Shown here: piece after piece, positions 22,661-33,794 of the stretch | Position numbering within the stretch: the stretch's first letter is position 1 | How the letters are laid out: every line of letters begins with the position of its first letter | Source: Chelydra serpentina | Lineage: Eukaryota > Chordata > Testudines > Chelydridae | NCBI GenBank assembly: GCA_037349315.1 | Contig: JBAIAC010000006.1 | Span: forward strand, 12,001,501 to 12,065,500 | Reading direction: 5' to 3' | Length of the DNA stretch: 64,000 nt | Made by a program: the position numbers and the translations under genes | The notes under the pieces: model-generated | Database searches by the model: none | Told to the model about the DNA's origin: nothing | What the model saw: only the letters and a program-made list of their open reading frames with translations

Positions 22661-22929
22661 GTTTAGAACATACAGTTAGTCCAGTCTCCAGGTCCATGCA
22701 TTCTCTAGTGAGACTACAAGCAAGAATGACAAGTTTTGCCAACTGGAGTGGTAACTTCTGTGATGAGGACACTTACCCAATTGGAAGTACACTGAGACCT
22801 CTAATTTCTTTCATATAGATTACCAAAGAACCATGAGATGGTGATAACTTGTGGTCATGCCTAACTGGGATAGTACTCGAATGGACAACCTAGAGGTTAA
22901 AGGAATCATAAACCAGTATCACTGAAGCC

Positions 22930-22985
22930 TAAGGGTATGGCTACACTGCAATAAAACACCCACCCAAGACATATCCTGTGGCACC
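22930..22985. mobile_element. MITE left-end fragment
   Basis: Starts 'taagggtatggctacactgc', the Chompy/Harbinger-type terminus, but no matching right end follows. Confidence 0.4.
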
Positions 22986-23987
22986 CAGATGTCAGTACTT
23001 CTGAACTGCTTAAATCTTCAGAATATTTTTGACGAACCTATAGATAATCAGCAGCAAAGCCAGCCCTGAGTTCATTCAGAAGGACAGCAGAGTTTTGCAA
23101 AATTCAGCATTCTTGTTTCACAGCATTTTGCATAATAATTTTCAGTAATTTATGTTGTGCTTCTCCCACTACTTATCTCTCTGCCCCAACTTTTGCTTTA
23201 TTTGCAAACTTGACAAAATGATTGTTTCCACATTTGTGTATGTTTTTTGGAGCAAAAACCCATCTTATTTCAGGAAATTGGCCACCATTTTACCTTAGAA
23301 AACTTACTGAAAGTAAACGGGCAGGGTTTTGCTTCAATTAACAAATGAGTCCTTTTTGCTTAAAATATTTGTGCATCTGTCACAAAACTCTCCACCAAAC
23401 ATGGGCCCATTTTCAATATTTATAATAAAATGCACATTTTAAGTATCTTACATTTCTGGCCTCCATTTACAAGTTTTTAACAACATGTCTTCTGTGCAAC
23501 CACTCGATACATAGCTAGGGGGAATTCCTCTTATCCTGCAGCTGAGGAAGAAGGACCCTAGAAATCAAGCAGTGTTGGAGTCTTTTGACTGTTATTTGAT
23601 ATGAAAATCACTCTGTTTTCCTGGCCACCTTCCCTTTCGAGGCACAGAATCCTAATTTCCAGATTCGCTTTTTCAGACACATTTCTATCTGCCAAATGAA
23701 TATTTATCATGGAGACTGTTTTATATCTACTGGGAGATAATTGTAAGTCCTAGGAGAGGTTCGTATTCGGCAGAGGAAATCCATAGATCTATCAAGGAGA
23801 CACAATCCATAGAACAGACAATAAAATTCCATCTGCAATTCTGTCCACTGTTGTTCAGTTTCTTCTATTGAATTTTTTTCCTTCTTGCTATGGTAAGGGA
23901 GCTGGATAGCAATAAAGCAAAAATGCTCAATCCCATCTCATTTTGGTTACCAGTCTGCCTAGACATCTTGGGCAGAAATCCATGGTT
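22986..23987. other. Unassigned, possibly single-copy DNA
   Basis: AT-rich. No gene or named repeat. Confidence 0.45.
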
Positions 23988-24218
23988 CTCAGGTGTCAAC
24001 TCCGTGGGTGCTCCGGGGCTGGAGTGGGGAGGCGGCGTGCTCAGGGGAGGGGTGGGACTAGGCGGGAAGAGGCAGGGCAGGCGGTGGAGCGGGACTGGGA
24101 AGAAGCGGGGTGGGAGTGGGGCTTTGGGGGAAGGGGTGGAGTGGAGGCGAGGCCTGGGGCAGAGCCGGGGGTTGAGCACCCCCCGGCACTTTGGAAAGTC
24201 AGCGCCTGTGACATGGGT
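23980..24218. mobile_element. hAT-type MITE, G-rich
   Basis: Approximately 23988-24210, from 'aggtgtcaactccgtgggtg' to 'ggaaagtcagcgcctgtg'. Same family as 44481-44763 (shared 'actccgtgggtgctccgg' start and 'gcgcctgtg' end). Flanking 8-mers agree at 6 of 8 positions. The G-rich interior leaves plus-strand frames open by composition only. Confidence 0.65.
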
Positions 24219-25567
24219 AGCTGGTATTTTGACTCTGACCTCTCTTAAGTACGAATTTGATATAGGCTCCAGTTCAACAAAGCAGTTAAGTACATGCTTA
24301 CATTTGGCTAACTATGCTCAACAAAGCACATAAGCATGCATTTAACTTCAATGGGAATTAAGCACATGCTTCCGTGGTTGGCTGAACTGGGGTGGACTGC
24401 TGATTTGGGGCAGAAATAGCACAGCATGCCACAGAGAGAAAATGTTTTCTTCTTCCCCCACCTATGTGGCAGACTACAGCAGGTAAAATAAAGGCCTGAA
24501 GAATTACACTGGTTTGAGAACTGAAACTTTCCAGGGTCAGTCCTGCTATCTAGTGAGCTGCGTTTAAAACGTCAAGAAAATGGAATGGGAAAACCTACAT
24601 TGATGCAAGCTTCAGTTTGCAAATGTGAATGTGAAATAGTCTCTAAATAAAAAGGTTAAGATTTTTAACTCCTTCCCATTGTGCTCTGCAATACGTATAT
24701 AAGAGACAGAGTGAGAATTCTCAATGACTGAAATATATAATTTAATATATAGGCTGTGCAATGTGTCCAAGCTCACCTAAAATATCAGAATCCACAAATC
24801 TCCAGATTCTTAGAGCTCTCTGTTTTAACCACCAGAGAGTACTGTCTTGTATTCAGCTATGCTTTGTGGTTCTCTCACGCCTGCCGTAGAGTATTCACGA
24901 GATGACACACACACCATATGATTTTAATCACACGGCTATGAAAAATGTGGAGCTGTCGATTTTTGTTTCAATTTAAAGTTCCTTTTGAGAGTGTTTTTTT
25001 TTTAAATCCACACGAAAATGACTTTGAAGACAACATGAAAGCTGAACAGCGAACTGCAACTCTGATCCAAATAATACAATGAAGTAATAAGCATAGACAC
25101 TGCATCATACAGAAAGGGAGTGACACAGCCAGTTTCACGCATGAGGGAGCGTGTGCACTAAGTGACTTTTCAGGCAGACGGGAATAACGAGTGAAAGATG
25201 AAAATAAAAAAGATTATCACTGGATTCTTATACTTGTCTTATGAACCCCCTGGTGAATGCAAACAGGGGCTAAAGAGACTTTCTTACATAAGTTGACAAT
25301 TAAAGCTTTGGTAGCCCAAACAGTAGTTTCTAGTCTTTCACCAATCAAGTTTAAAGTTCAAAGCAGATTTTTTTTTGCACTGTTTTGTCATGTTTCCTCC
25401 AGCTGGTAAACACGAGTCAGGGACAATGCTCATGCTCTGAGAGCTTGGAAGCGGGGGGTGGGGGGTGGGGGTGGCATCTGACTGCAAAGCAACAAGTACT
25501 CTCTCAAATAAAGACTGCTTCAAAACCCATAGATGTTAAAAGCTTGATTAACATTATTTGACATTAC
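24211..25567. other. Unassigned non-coding DNA
   Basis: Repetitive 'aagcacatgctt'-type words near 24290-24370 suggest an old sauropsid repeat. A G-rich run lies at 25451-25474. No gene. Confidence 0.4.
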
Positions 25568-25689
25568 CTGCAAATTCGCTGGCTCCGTCGCTGCAGTTAG
25601 TCACAGGGTGAGCAACAAATAGGCACCGCAAGTCCTTCTTCATCAGTAATCGAGTAAACCAGTTGATGATAATCTGTAGCTCCTTCCAT
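25568..25689 (-). CDS. Candidate exon, unidentified (speculative)
   Basis: Minus strand. An acceptor ending 'agacccttag' precedes 25689, and the donor after 25568 is strong (TTTGCAG then GTAATG). With one leftover base at each end the frame gives 40 uninterrupted residues, including ELQIIINWFTRLLMKKDL and VAHPVTNCSDGASEFA. A second frame is also fairly open, which lowers confidence. No family recognised. It could be one gene with 29928-30219 and 40850-41067, which lie on the same strand. Confidence 0.22.
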
Positions 25690-26018
25690 CTAAGGGTCTT
25701 AAAGCCCTTAGCAGAGACTAATGGCTTAGACGGCATGCAAGGGAGTAAGAACCCCACCTCTCTTCCAGAACTTGGGCACCTGGACATTGGGGTGAGGTAC
25801 ATAGGAGTGCATGGTGCTACTCACCCTCCCGACAGTAGGGGGTAGTGTGCAGCTAATGGGGAGAGCACTGGCTCACTGGCTAGAGTAGCTGAGCTAGCAT
25901 GGCGGGGGTGGGTAGTAATTTATTGCTGCTATAGGCTATAGACTACAGGGCCCACCATGAAATACAGAGGTGGGAATAACACAGGGATTTTTTGTTTAAC
26001 CTTTTTTCCCCCCTTCAC

Positions 26019-26336
26019 CATGTCTTCAGGGCCAGCTCCAGGCACCAGCGCAGGAAGCACGTGCCTGGGGCGGCAAGCCGCGGGGGGCGGCGTGACGGTC
26101 GCTGAGAGGGCAGCAGTCAGGCAGCCTTCAGCGGCGTTTCTGCAGGAGGTCTGCCAGTCCCGTGGTTTCGGCAGCAATTCGGTGGCGGGGCCGCCAACGG
26201 CGCGGGACCGGCGGACCTCCCGCAGAAATGCCGCCGAATCCACGGGACCTGGGACCGCTCGCAGGCGTGCTGCCGAAGGCCGCCTGACTTCCGTGCTTGG
26301 GGCGGCAAAATTCATAGAGCCGCCCCTGCATGTCTT
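26019..26336. mobile_element. hAT-type MITE with perfect target duplication
   Basis: The element 26027-26328 begins CAGGGCCAGCTCCAGG and ends AGAGCCGCCCCTG. It is bounded by CATGTCTT on both sides (26019-26026 and 26329-26336). The GC-rich interior is a large imperfect palindrome, so both strands show long open frames that are not genes. Confidence 0.88.
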
Positions 26337-26769
26337 ATGAGCATCATGAAAGAAGTGAGCAGTTAGAAGGGATATGAAAGCGCGCTAGGTGGTGACTTGG
26401 TGAACTGGGACTGAGAGGTCCTCGTCCCTCCCCCCGGCCCCGCTCCCGCCAAGCAAGAATACACAGAGACAGGCGTGGAAAAAGAACATGAATGAATGTC
26501 CAAGCTAAAATCACTGGTGGAACAGAGGGAGTGGGGTGATGTCATAAAGAACAGGGTAGGAAATGTAGGTTGGGTATGAAGTGTGTATCACCTTAAAGAT
26601 AAGGAATAGAACAGGGCCAGGGCAAATGGTGGTTGTGCCAACACTAATGGAGAATGGGGAAAACAGAGAAAGTTTAGGGAGAAATAAGAAGTTCATTCTC
26701 TAGCCACACCAAGCTTGAAGTGTGATGAACCATCACGGGGAAATTTCAGAGACTAACTGAAGTGCTAGT

Positions 26770-26990
26770 GTAATGTCAATAGACCCTGGTCGTTGGCTGG
26801 CAGAATTGAACTGGGGAACCTCTGGAGCTTAGTGCATGAGCCTCTACTGCATGAGCTAAAAGCCAACTGACTGTTAAGCAGACTCATTAACTCTCGCTCT
26901 CTCTTAAGTGGTCTCAGTGCCACTAGATGGGACAGAACACCACACCCAGGATGTGTGTGGGTTACACTATAAGACAACTGACATCCCACA
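26770..26990 (-). mobile_element. tRNA-derived SINE-like element
   Basis: On the minus strand, 'ttagctcatgcagtagaggc' resembles an A box region and 'ccagttcaattctgcc' a B box, about 35 bases apart. Flanking words (near 26905-26960, 'ggtctcagtgccactagatg') match a repeat I recall from turtles and crocodilians. Not a functional tRNA. Confidence 0.5.
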
Positions 26991-27136
26991 ATTTGTAGGG
27001 TTTCCCCTGTGGGTGAGGGAGGAGAGAACATAGAGGGCCTGTTGGGGATGGGGAGAAATGATGTGCATCAAGAACTACTGGAAGCTAGAGAGACGATGAT
27101 GTGGGGGTGGAAGAATGAAGTGTGATCTGTGTGAGA

Positions 27137-27397
27137 CAGGGCTTAAATTCAGCCGGAGCCATCCGGAGCAAAGCTCTGCTAAATATTTTCAAACCCGCGG
27201 GAGCCCCGGTGCATCCTGTGGGGCTGAAGCCCAGAGCCCTGGTTCTTCCTCTCGGGGCTAAAGCCCCAGGGCACCTCGTGCGGGGGGTGAAGCCCCTGAG
27301 ACCCCCCCATCCCGCAGTTGAATCCTGGAGTCCCAAATGAGGAGGGCATGGGGCGGGGGAGCGCTCTGGAAAATAGTCTCTGAGAAAATAAGCCCTG
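27137..27397. mobile_element. hAT-type MITE
   Basis: Starts CAGGGCTTAAATTC and ends AATAAGCCCTG, an inverted pair (CAGGGCTTA / TAAGCCCTG). The interior has 'gctgaagccc' and 'ctaaagcccc' repeats. The flanking 8-mers do not match well, so it is older or altered. Confidence 0.7.
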
Positions 27398-28599
27398 GTT
27401 TGGGCAGAGAGGCCTCAACATATGGATAAACGTCCTTATGTTTATTATTTTTATAAAGATTTATCCTTTCAAACCAAACCCAACTTCCAGCACTAGGCAG
27501 AGTTTGGAGGGCAAAGCTCCCACAGACGTGTGCGCGCTCCCACAACAGAAAGCGCCATTTCCCACTCATCGTTAATCATGGGATTTGAAGAAACTGCTAT
27601 TTTCTGTTTCAGTTAAAAGACCTAATGAATCACTTAATGTTGAGTTACCCAAAGCCGACTGGAAAAACATTGCCAGGACTCCTTAGCCCCAAGCAAGTGT
27701 AGAGGGGTGGGTGGGAAGAAACATGCTACAAAATTCACAGAGCGCTTATGTACCCACCATTTCATCATGTAATACTCAAACATTAACCAGGCACCAAGAA
27801 GCTGGTCACTTACTGCCTTTTCCCCCCACTATGATCTCTCCAAGAAACATTCAGTGAGGCAGATCTGAACAGACCCCCTCATTCATTACAGCCCAGTAGG
27901 ATGCAAACAAGTTCACAACTTGATAATCCCTTTCAGCCCTTATTAAATCAGTAGCGCGCTGCAGGTGGGGAAGTCAAGCTGGAAAGGAGAGACGGCCTTT
28001 GCACACTTTCAGTAAAGTATGGTTTTAGTCACCAAAAAAGATTTCAAGGGCTTTCCCGGCCTGCCTCTTCTCCCGGGAGGCAGATTCCCACTGTCCCGCA
28101 GCAGATTACAAGAGCATCATGTTTGCATTATGCGGCGGTGATGATGTGTTTGTTCTTGGCACAGAGGGGCTCTGACTCCGTGGAGCTCTAGTACTGACAG
28201 TGGAAATCTTTCAGCTGGATTTGCAGCTTCCCCCTTTGCAATTCAGCATGAGCGCTCGGCACACAAGGCTCTTTTGTGGCAGTAGGTCTGGGATTTGTTT
28301 TCCATCAAATAATGGACTTGCAGCCCTCGGGAGACAACCCACTTTTCAAACACCAGCCCCCACACAGCATTTGGATGGTCACTGCAGAAGTTAGAACTGT
28401 TCCATGCACCTCGGTCCCAGTTTTTTATGTCCACATTTGTGAGTCAGACATCTCATTAATGAGCCCAACATATAGAGCGGTAGGAAACTATCAGCTTTTG
28501 GCTAGTTTTACTGATGGTGTGATTTCCCCACCCCCACGTAGTGTGTTGCCTCCCATAGAACTGCCTCCATTTAGCCAGTCTGGGTAAAACTTTCAAAAA
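27398..28599. other. Single-copy-looking DNA, possible conserved non-coding element
   Basis: I see no transposon in about 1.2 kb. Balanced composition, few runs, and words such as 'tttgcattatgc' and 'ccctttgcaattcagc' would fit a regulatory element. This is an impression only. Confidence 0.3.
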
Positions 28600-28935
28600 T
28601 ATTCAGTCAGGGCCAGATGTTCAAAAGAGTTCAGCTTTCGAGCTGTTCAAAAAGTATCAGTTATTTGTCACTGGAAATGTTTATGAAAATTAGTTTTTTC
28701 TTTGCTTATTAATTTTCAAAATTTCCTGGAAAGGTGTTCTGGTTTTACAACAAAAAAGGGAAGCCAAAACCAGAATTCTTTTCAGGTGTTGTTAAAAATT
28801 TGAGGGGGTTCATACAAAATTTCAGCTGTTTCAAAATGAAAACTTTCCACAAATTTCTGAAGAAAAAAAAGCCAGAAAGCCATTATTTGTCCCCAAAAAA
28901 AGTGTTTTGATGCAGAAATTTCAACCAACTCTCCT
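28600..28935. repeat. AT-rich sauropsid dispersed repeat
   Basis: Tracts such as 'aattttcaaaatttcctgga' and 'tgtttcaaaatgaaaacttt'. Same style as 2030-2350 and 32890-33062. Class unknown. Confidence 0.45.
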
Positions 28936-29361
28936 CAGCTCTCATTTAGGCACCAAAATCAGTGGGCAAGAACCAATCACATTTGAAAAAAATGGCATTT
29001 ATTTAGGTGCCTAAATGGGAAGTGAGCTCTTTAAAATCCGGTCCCCAAAAGCTTGAGATCCCACTTGCATGAGGTTTGCACTTGCATAGGCAGACAACAA
29101 CCTCATTGCCTGCTGCAGTGTCTTCAGCTTCCTCCCCACCTCTCTAGTCACCCATTTTCCCTGCGTGTAGGTGCAAGTGCCAGGGCTGGTGTTATGGGAG
29201 TAGAATCACTGCTGCTTTGTACCCTGAGACTAGATGCAACTCTCCTCTCTCCCTTCTCTGGCCTGTCACTGACTGTGCTCATTCACTTTGGGTCTTGTCC
29301 CACAAGAAGACAAGTAGAACTGAGGCACAAGCAGCAGGAAGCAGAGGAAGAAAATTAGTTT
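28936..29361. other. Short sauropsid repeat, then unassigned DNA
   Basis: 28940-29045 contains 'tttaggtgcctaaatgggaa', a common turtle/bird dispersed sequence. The remainder shows nothing I can name. Confidence 0.4.
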
Positions 29362-29608
29362 GATTTGGCATGATTTGTTCTTGACAAATCCATGCTGGCT
29401 ATTCATTATAACCCTATTATCCTCTAGGTGCTTACAAACTGATAGAATAATTTGTTCCAGTATCTTTCCAGGTATCCAAGTTAGGCTGACAGGTCTATAA
29501 TTTCCTGGGTCCTCTTTGTTCCTCTTTTTAAATATAGGTATAGGTTTGCCCTTCTCCAGTCCTCTTGCACCTCACCTGTCCTCCATGAATTCTTGAAGAT
29601 AATTGCTT
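29362..29608 (-). mobile_element. CR1 reverse transcriptase fragment
   Basis: On the minus strand the sequence codes for pieces of the CR1 RT fingers: a degenerate NYRPVSLT-like region, then VIMNSQHGF near 29385. The block is short, diverged and lacks both ends. Confidence 0.75.
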
Positions 29609-29927
29609 CAGAAGAAAATCTCCTGTCCATTTCAACCAGTACCCAAAAGCTGAGGGAGGTGATAATGGTTTAAAAGTTGGAGATTGGCCATCAAAGCTGG
29701 AGACAGCAGCAGGGTGCCCCAGAAGCCGAAGAAAGTGGGGAAAAGTTGTGTGGCTTTATGCCTTTCCCTCACATCATTCAACCACCGGCCTCCATATACA
29801 TGAGCAGTTCACTCAGATAAATAATTCAAGATAGGCACTGAGCTAACTCCCTCTCTTCAGGAGGATTTAAAAGAAGAGAGAGTAGCAGAAATGCAGCCTA
29901 GGGCATTCCATATGAACAAACTCTTAC

Positions 29928-30219
29928 TGAGGCTATGTCCTCCTCTAGCTGTTTCTGATACGCCGCCCTTTCCAGAACAGACATTCCCTGCCTCTCACAT
30001 ATATCAGAGAAAAGCAGCTGGGGAATGTAGTAGAATTGACTCCCAGTTCCAATCCCCATGTGTCTAATCAGGGTGGTAGGTACTACAGCCAAATCTTCCT
30101 CTGCTGCAACACCATTGGCTTTGGAAAGCACCTGTCTCTTGGCTTTTAGGATCAGGCTTCATTGTGTCTTTTGCTCTTTATACAAGAGCCAAACAGCAGC
30201 TCTGACTAGTTTCTGGCTT
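29928..30219 (-). pseudogene. Candidate coding exon with an in-frame TGA, unidentified
   Basis: Minus strand. Acceptor 'tgtgctgtgttttag' lies just before 30219, and donor TCA|GTAAGAG follows 29928. With one leftover base at the start and none at the end, one frame runs 97 codons. Pieces include KLVRAAVWLLYKEQKTQ, then a TGA at 30159-30161, then SLILKAKRQVLSKANGV, and GSQFYYIPQLLFSDICERQG. The TGA could be a decayed CGA arginine codon, which would make this a dead exon. I do not recognise the family. If splicing is ignored the frame runs on 11 codons to a TAG. Confidence 0.35.
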
Positions 30220-31071
30220 CTAAAACACAGCACACAGTAAATGCTATTAGATGGCTAACAAACTATTTAAAAGGATACTACCATATTCTTACACATTTAT
30301 ATTACCTTGGTTAGATATGCCATTACATGCTGCAGAGTAAAATGGCACTGGATGAAAGGGAGATAATTACAAAAAAGAAATGGAAGAGATTCCTTGTTTT
30401 CAGCTGATATGAATCATGGTACTAAGCCATTCAGATACCAGGGTGATGGGCTCAGAATAGGAATAAAATAGTGTTGATTCCTTATTCATATTGTTTACAG
30501 TCTGATCTACTATCTTTTGCTTTTCTTCTGTCTGTGAGGATTCAATCTGCATTAATATTCACAGGATTTTGAGAAAACCAGGGGGAACTTTAGAAATGAT
30601 TTCTGCTCATACTATGACTCTGAAACTTTCCTCAGGGGAGTCTAGAACATTTTGCCCTCTGAGGTTTGAACTTCTCTCGATGCTTCTGGGAGCCAACATG
30701 GATGTTACTGTCTCTAGGCTTTTTGCTTCCCACACCACTGAGCCAATTTACTGGTGTAGGGAAAGCTGGCCCCTGGACTTCTGCTGAACTTTAGCTGAAG
30801 ATGGGTTAACAATCTGAAACTGGATAATAAACACCTTCCATCCTGCCCCTCAGAAGTAAGGATGGATGACTTGTCACACCTGCATGGTGGGATATATAGT
30901 TAATAGCATGCTCTTCATGAAACAAAAACATAAAAGGAAAACAGAGATAAATGTGGTCATTTTCATAGTCATTTTGCTAGTTTTCCTCCATATGTAACTC
31001 ACTCAGCATATAATTGTTTAAAAATATTGTAGGATTGTGCTAAGTATGGCACGGAACCTAATCTAGCAAAA
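30220..31071. other. Unassigned non-coding DNA
   Basis: No named repeat. An acceptor-like site near 30565 precedes 26 open codons on the plus strand, too short to call. Confidence 0.4.
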
Positions 31072-31168
31072 CTCTGCTGCACAGATCCTCGGCTGGTACA
31101 AATCGGCATAGCTCTGTTGAAGCCAATATTATATTATTTTATATTATATTAGCAGAGGATTTGGCCCT
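31072..31168. repeat. Sauropsid 'gatctggccc' type repeat
   Basis: 'cacagatcctcggctggtac' through 'gcagaggatttggccct', with an internal ATATT-rich expansion. Confidence 0.4.
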
Positions 31169-31611
31169 CTAGGTACGTGTCTGTCTTTTAATACACATTT
31201 TGCTGATGCATGAATAAAATACAGTAATTTGAAAATGTGCTCAGAGTTGGAGCGAGAAAGAAAAACTTGGCATTGGGGCCCAGTGTAAAAGCACCTACCT
31301 GTGAAATTGGCAAAATGGGAATAATGGCCATTTAAAAATATATATATTCTCAGTGTGGCTTTCCACAGCATGCTATCTGCTCACAGCAGAAAAAGTGAAT
31401 TTATTGAGGCCTTTCATCCCCCAGAAATGTGGCTACTGTAATATATTTCACAAGTGAGAGATAAACAGACAGGGGAGACAGCATGCAAGAAGCCAGAGCA
31501 CAGGGGGAGGAGGTTTGTACAAATTTATTGCCACCAGTGAGGATGTGGCTTCATAATTCACAGTCATGGTTTCTCTTTCAAGCATGGGGAAAGTCCTGTC
31601 CTGTTAATGCC
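31169..31611. other. Unassigned non-coding DNA
   Basis: No gene or named repeat seen. Confidence 0.4.
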
Positions 31612-31740
31612 CTGTGCTAAACGTCCCAGTTCAAATTCTAAACTCAGTTACGCTGGTGTAAAACCCAAGTAACGCCACTGAAGCGGATGCAATTACTCTG
31701 GATTTACACTGGTTTAATTGAGAGCAGAAGTTGGAACATT
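31612..31740. repeat. Sauropsid dispersed repeat ('tttacactggtttaa' type)
   Basis: Carries 'gttacgctggtgtaaaaccc' and 'ctctggatttacactggttt', words found in the related copies at 49084 and 57410. Confidence 0.45.
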
Positions 31741-31762
31741 CCTATTTTTAGTGGCTACAGTC

Positions 31763-31885
31763 TAGGGTGACCAGACAGCAAGTGTGAAAAATCGGGACAC
31801 ACTCGGGGGGTAATAGGAGCCTATATAAGAAAAAGACCCCAAAATCGGGACTGTCCCTGTAAAAACGGGACATCTGGTCACCCTA
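31763..31885. mobile_element. hAT-type MITE, TAGGG-terminus family (short)
   Basis: Begins TAGGGTGACCAGACAG and ends ATCTGGTCACCCTA. Inside are 'aaatcgggac' and its partner 'gggactgtccc'. The flanks (CTACAGTC, CTAGTCTA) fit a duplication only if a 2-bp indel is allowed. Confidence 0.8.
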
Positions 31886-31899
31886 CTAGTCTATACAGG

Positions 31900-32056
31900 T
31901 CCTCTGCCAGTGAAATTTGGCTTAACTCCATTGAAGATTAGCATGGACACACTGATTTAGACCATCTGAGGATCTGGCCTTCTGTCGATGGAATGACAAT
32001 GATTTATGCCAGCTGAAGATCTGGCCCTGCAATAATGGAGTGACACTAATTTACAC
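31900..32056. repeat. Two or three tandem copies of the 'gatctggccc' repeat
   Basis: 'accatctgaggatctggcct', 'gccagctgaagatctggccc' and 'gagttggagatttagcccta' follow each other at roughly 60-bp spacing. Confidence 0.45.
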
Positions 32057-32374
32057 GAGTTGGAGATTTAGCCCTACATTTTTATAAGCTTTATTTTTAG
32101 ACTTCAGAAGCAAGGTTTTCTTAAAGGTAAATATAGCTTCGGTCATTACATTAATTGACTCTATTTCACCTAGTTTAGTATCCTAGTTAAGTACCCTTAC
32201 ACCTTTGTGTCAACTGTCCGTAATGGGCCATCTTGATTATCACTTCAAAATTTTCTTTCCCCTGCTGATAACAGTTCCTTTCAATGAATTAGCCTTTTAC
32301 AGTTGGTATGGTTACTTCCACCTTTTCATGTTTCTCTGAATGTATAAATATCCTCCTACCGTATGTTCCCTTCT

Positions 32375-32462
32375 ATGCATCCAACGAAGTGGATTGTAGT
32401 CCACGAAAGCTTATGCTGAAATATTTTTGTTAGTCTCTAAGGTGCCACAAGTATTCCTTTTC
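32375..32462 (+). mobile_element. Penelope-like element terminal fragment with decayed hammerhead
   Basis: 'tgcatccaacgaagtggatt' followed by 'agtccacgaaagcttatgct' and 'gttagtctctaaggtgccac'. It has the same layout as the 4607 and 45827 copies, but the first hammerhead box is CCAACGA, so it is probably inactive. Confidence 0.6.
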
Positions 32463-32889
32463 CTATAGCTACATAGCTAGTTCCTAAACTGCAGCCAGGG
32501 TGAAAGGCTTCAATGAGAAAACTACCGGCACAGAAATTTTAAATGGACCTTTTCTGTTGTAACAGGTCTTTGAATATCTGATCTTACCCAAATGAGCTTG
32601 AGACTCATGTGTAGCATTGCCGCTCCTGCAAAGAGTCAGCAGTTCTTGAGGCTGGACGAGGGGAACGATGGGATATTTTCAGTATGTAGAGATCTCATAG
32701 CATCTAAGGGTCCCTGACGAACATTAGTTACTACAGTTACAGAGCAGCAAAGAAACAATCTTTCATTTCCCCAAAGTTGGAAAAGCTTCGAAGCGTTAGA
32801 CTGGACAAAGGGAATAAATGTGGGGAAAACCCTCAGGCCCTACACCCCATTCAGTCTGTGGCATGGAGCAGGAAAAATCGGGGAGAAAA
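32463..32889. other. Unassigned non-coding DNA
   Basis: No gene or named repeat. Confidence 0.4.
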
Positions 32890-33062
32890 CACACACCTGA
32901 AATTCTGAAACATTTTCAATTTTCAGAAAAATGAACTGAAAATGTTATTTTGAAATTTCGTATCCAAACGTTTTTCTAAAAAAGTCACCGAAAAGAACAT
33001 TTTCCCACGAAACTTTTCATTTTCAACAACACGCCATTTTTTGGCTGAAAAATTTCTGCAAG
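32890..33062. repeat. AT-rich sauropsid dispersed repeat
   Basis: 'cattttcaattttcagaaaa' and 'aacttttcattttcaacaac' show it belongs with the other AT-rich copies. Confidence 0.45.
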
Positions 33063-33136
33063 CACTACCTGTGATACACATTATACAGGAGGTCAGTCTG
33101 GATGAGCTAATGGTTCCTCCTGGCTTTAAAATCTGT
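33063..33136 (+). mobile_element. CR1 3' terminal fragment
   Basis: 'cattatacaggaggtcagtc', 'gatgagctaatggttcctcc' and 'ggctttaaaatctg' are the last part of a CR1 tail. A hAT begins immediately after it. Confidence 0.65.
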
Positions 33137-33411
33137 TAGCGGTTCTCAAACTGTGGGTCCAAATGGGGTCAGCGGGGGCCAGCATAACACTCACTGCGAC
33201 CCGGGGCTGAAGTCGAAGCCCATGCCCTGCCTCTCGGGGCTGAAGCCGAAGCCCGAGGGCTTCAGCCCGGGGTGGCAGAGCTGGGGGCTCGGGCTCCTGT
33301 CCCACCCCACCTGGAGTGGGAGGGCTCCAGCTCTACCCCCCACCTCCCCTGGGTCAGGTACTAATTTTTGTCAGAAGGGGGTCGTGGTGCAATGAAGTTT
33401 GAGAACCGCTG
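33137..33411. mobile_element. hAT-type MITE
   Basis: Termini TAGCGGTTCTCAAACT and AGTTTGAGAACCGCTG are inverted copies. The interior is GC-rich with 'ggggctgaag' repeats. No clear target duplication. Confidence 0.78.
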
Positions 33412-33551
33412 CTCGGTATTACTTCTAGGTTGTGTTGATGCTCACAGCAGTGCGTACAGTACATACATGGCACATCCCCAGCATGGGTACTTGTAGCGGT
33501 GTAGAAAGCGAGGCATGGCGTAAGTGAGCAGAGTAGAGGCTCACCAGAGCC

Positions 33552-33794
33552 TTAGGGTATGTACCCTACCCAGCTCTCTACACGCCTAACAGGGCCTCCC
33601 ATGTCTACACTGCAGCAGCGTAGTGTCCTGTTGCCTCCTCGCTTCTGGAACCTTTCCCCACTGCCTCCCTCTGGCCCCAGCCTTTCACCGCTGTGTGTAG
33701 CTACACACCACAGTGTGGACGCAGCCTGCTTTTCACTGCTGAGTGTAGCCACATATGCCATACACACTGCCCCCAATGTGTACACAAGACCTTA
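33552..33794. mobile_element. Harbinger-type MITE with TTA duplication
   Basis: The element 33555-33791 begins GGGTATGTACCCT and ends TGTGTACACAAGACC. TTA flanks both sides (33552-33554, 33792-33794), the 3-bp target size of PIF/Harbinger. Confidence 0.7.

Noticed and set aside
25929..26340. Opposed frames of 127-128 codons
   Set aside because: They cover a palindromic hAT element with exact target duplications.
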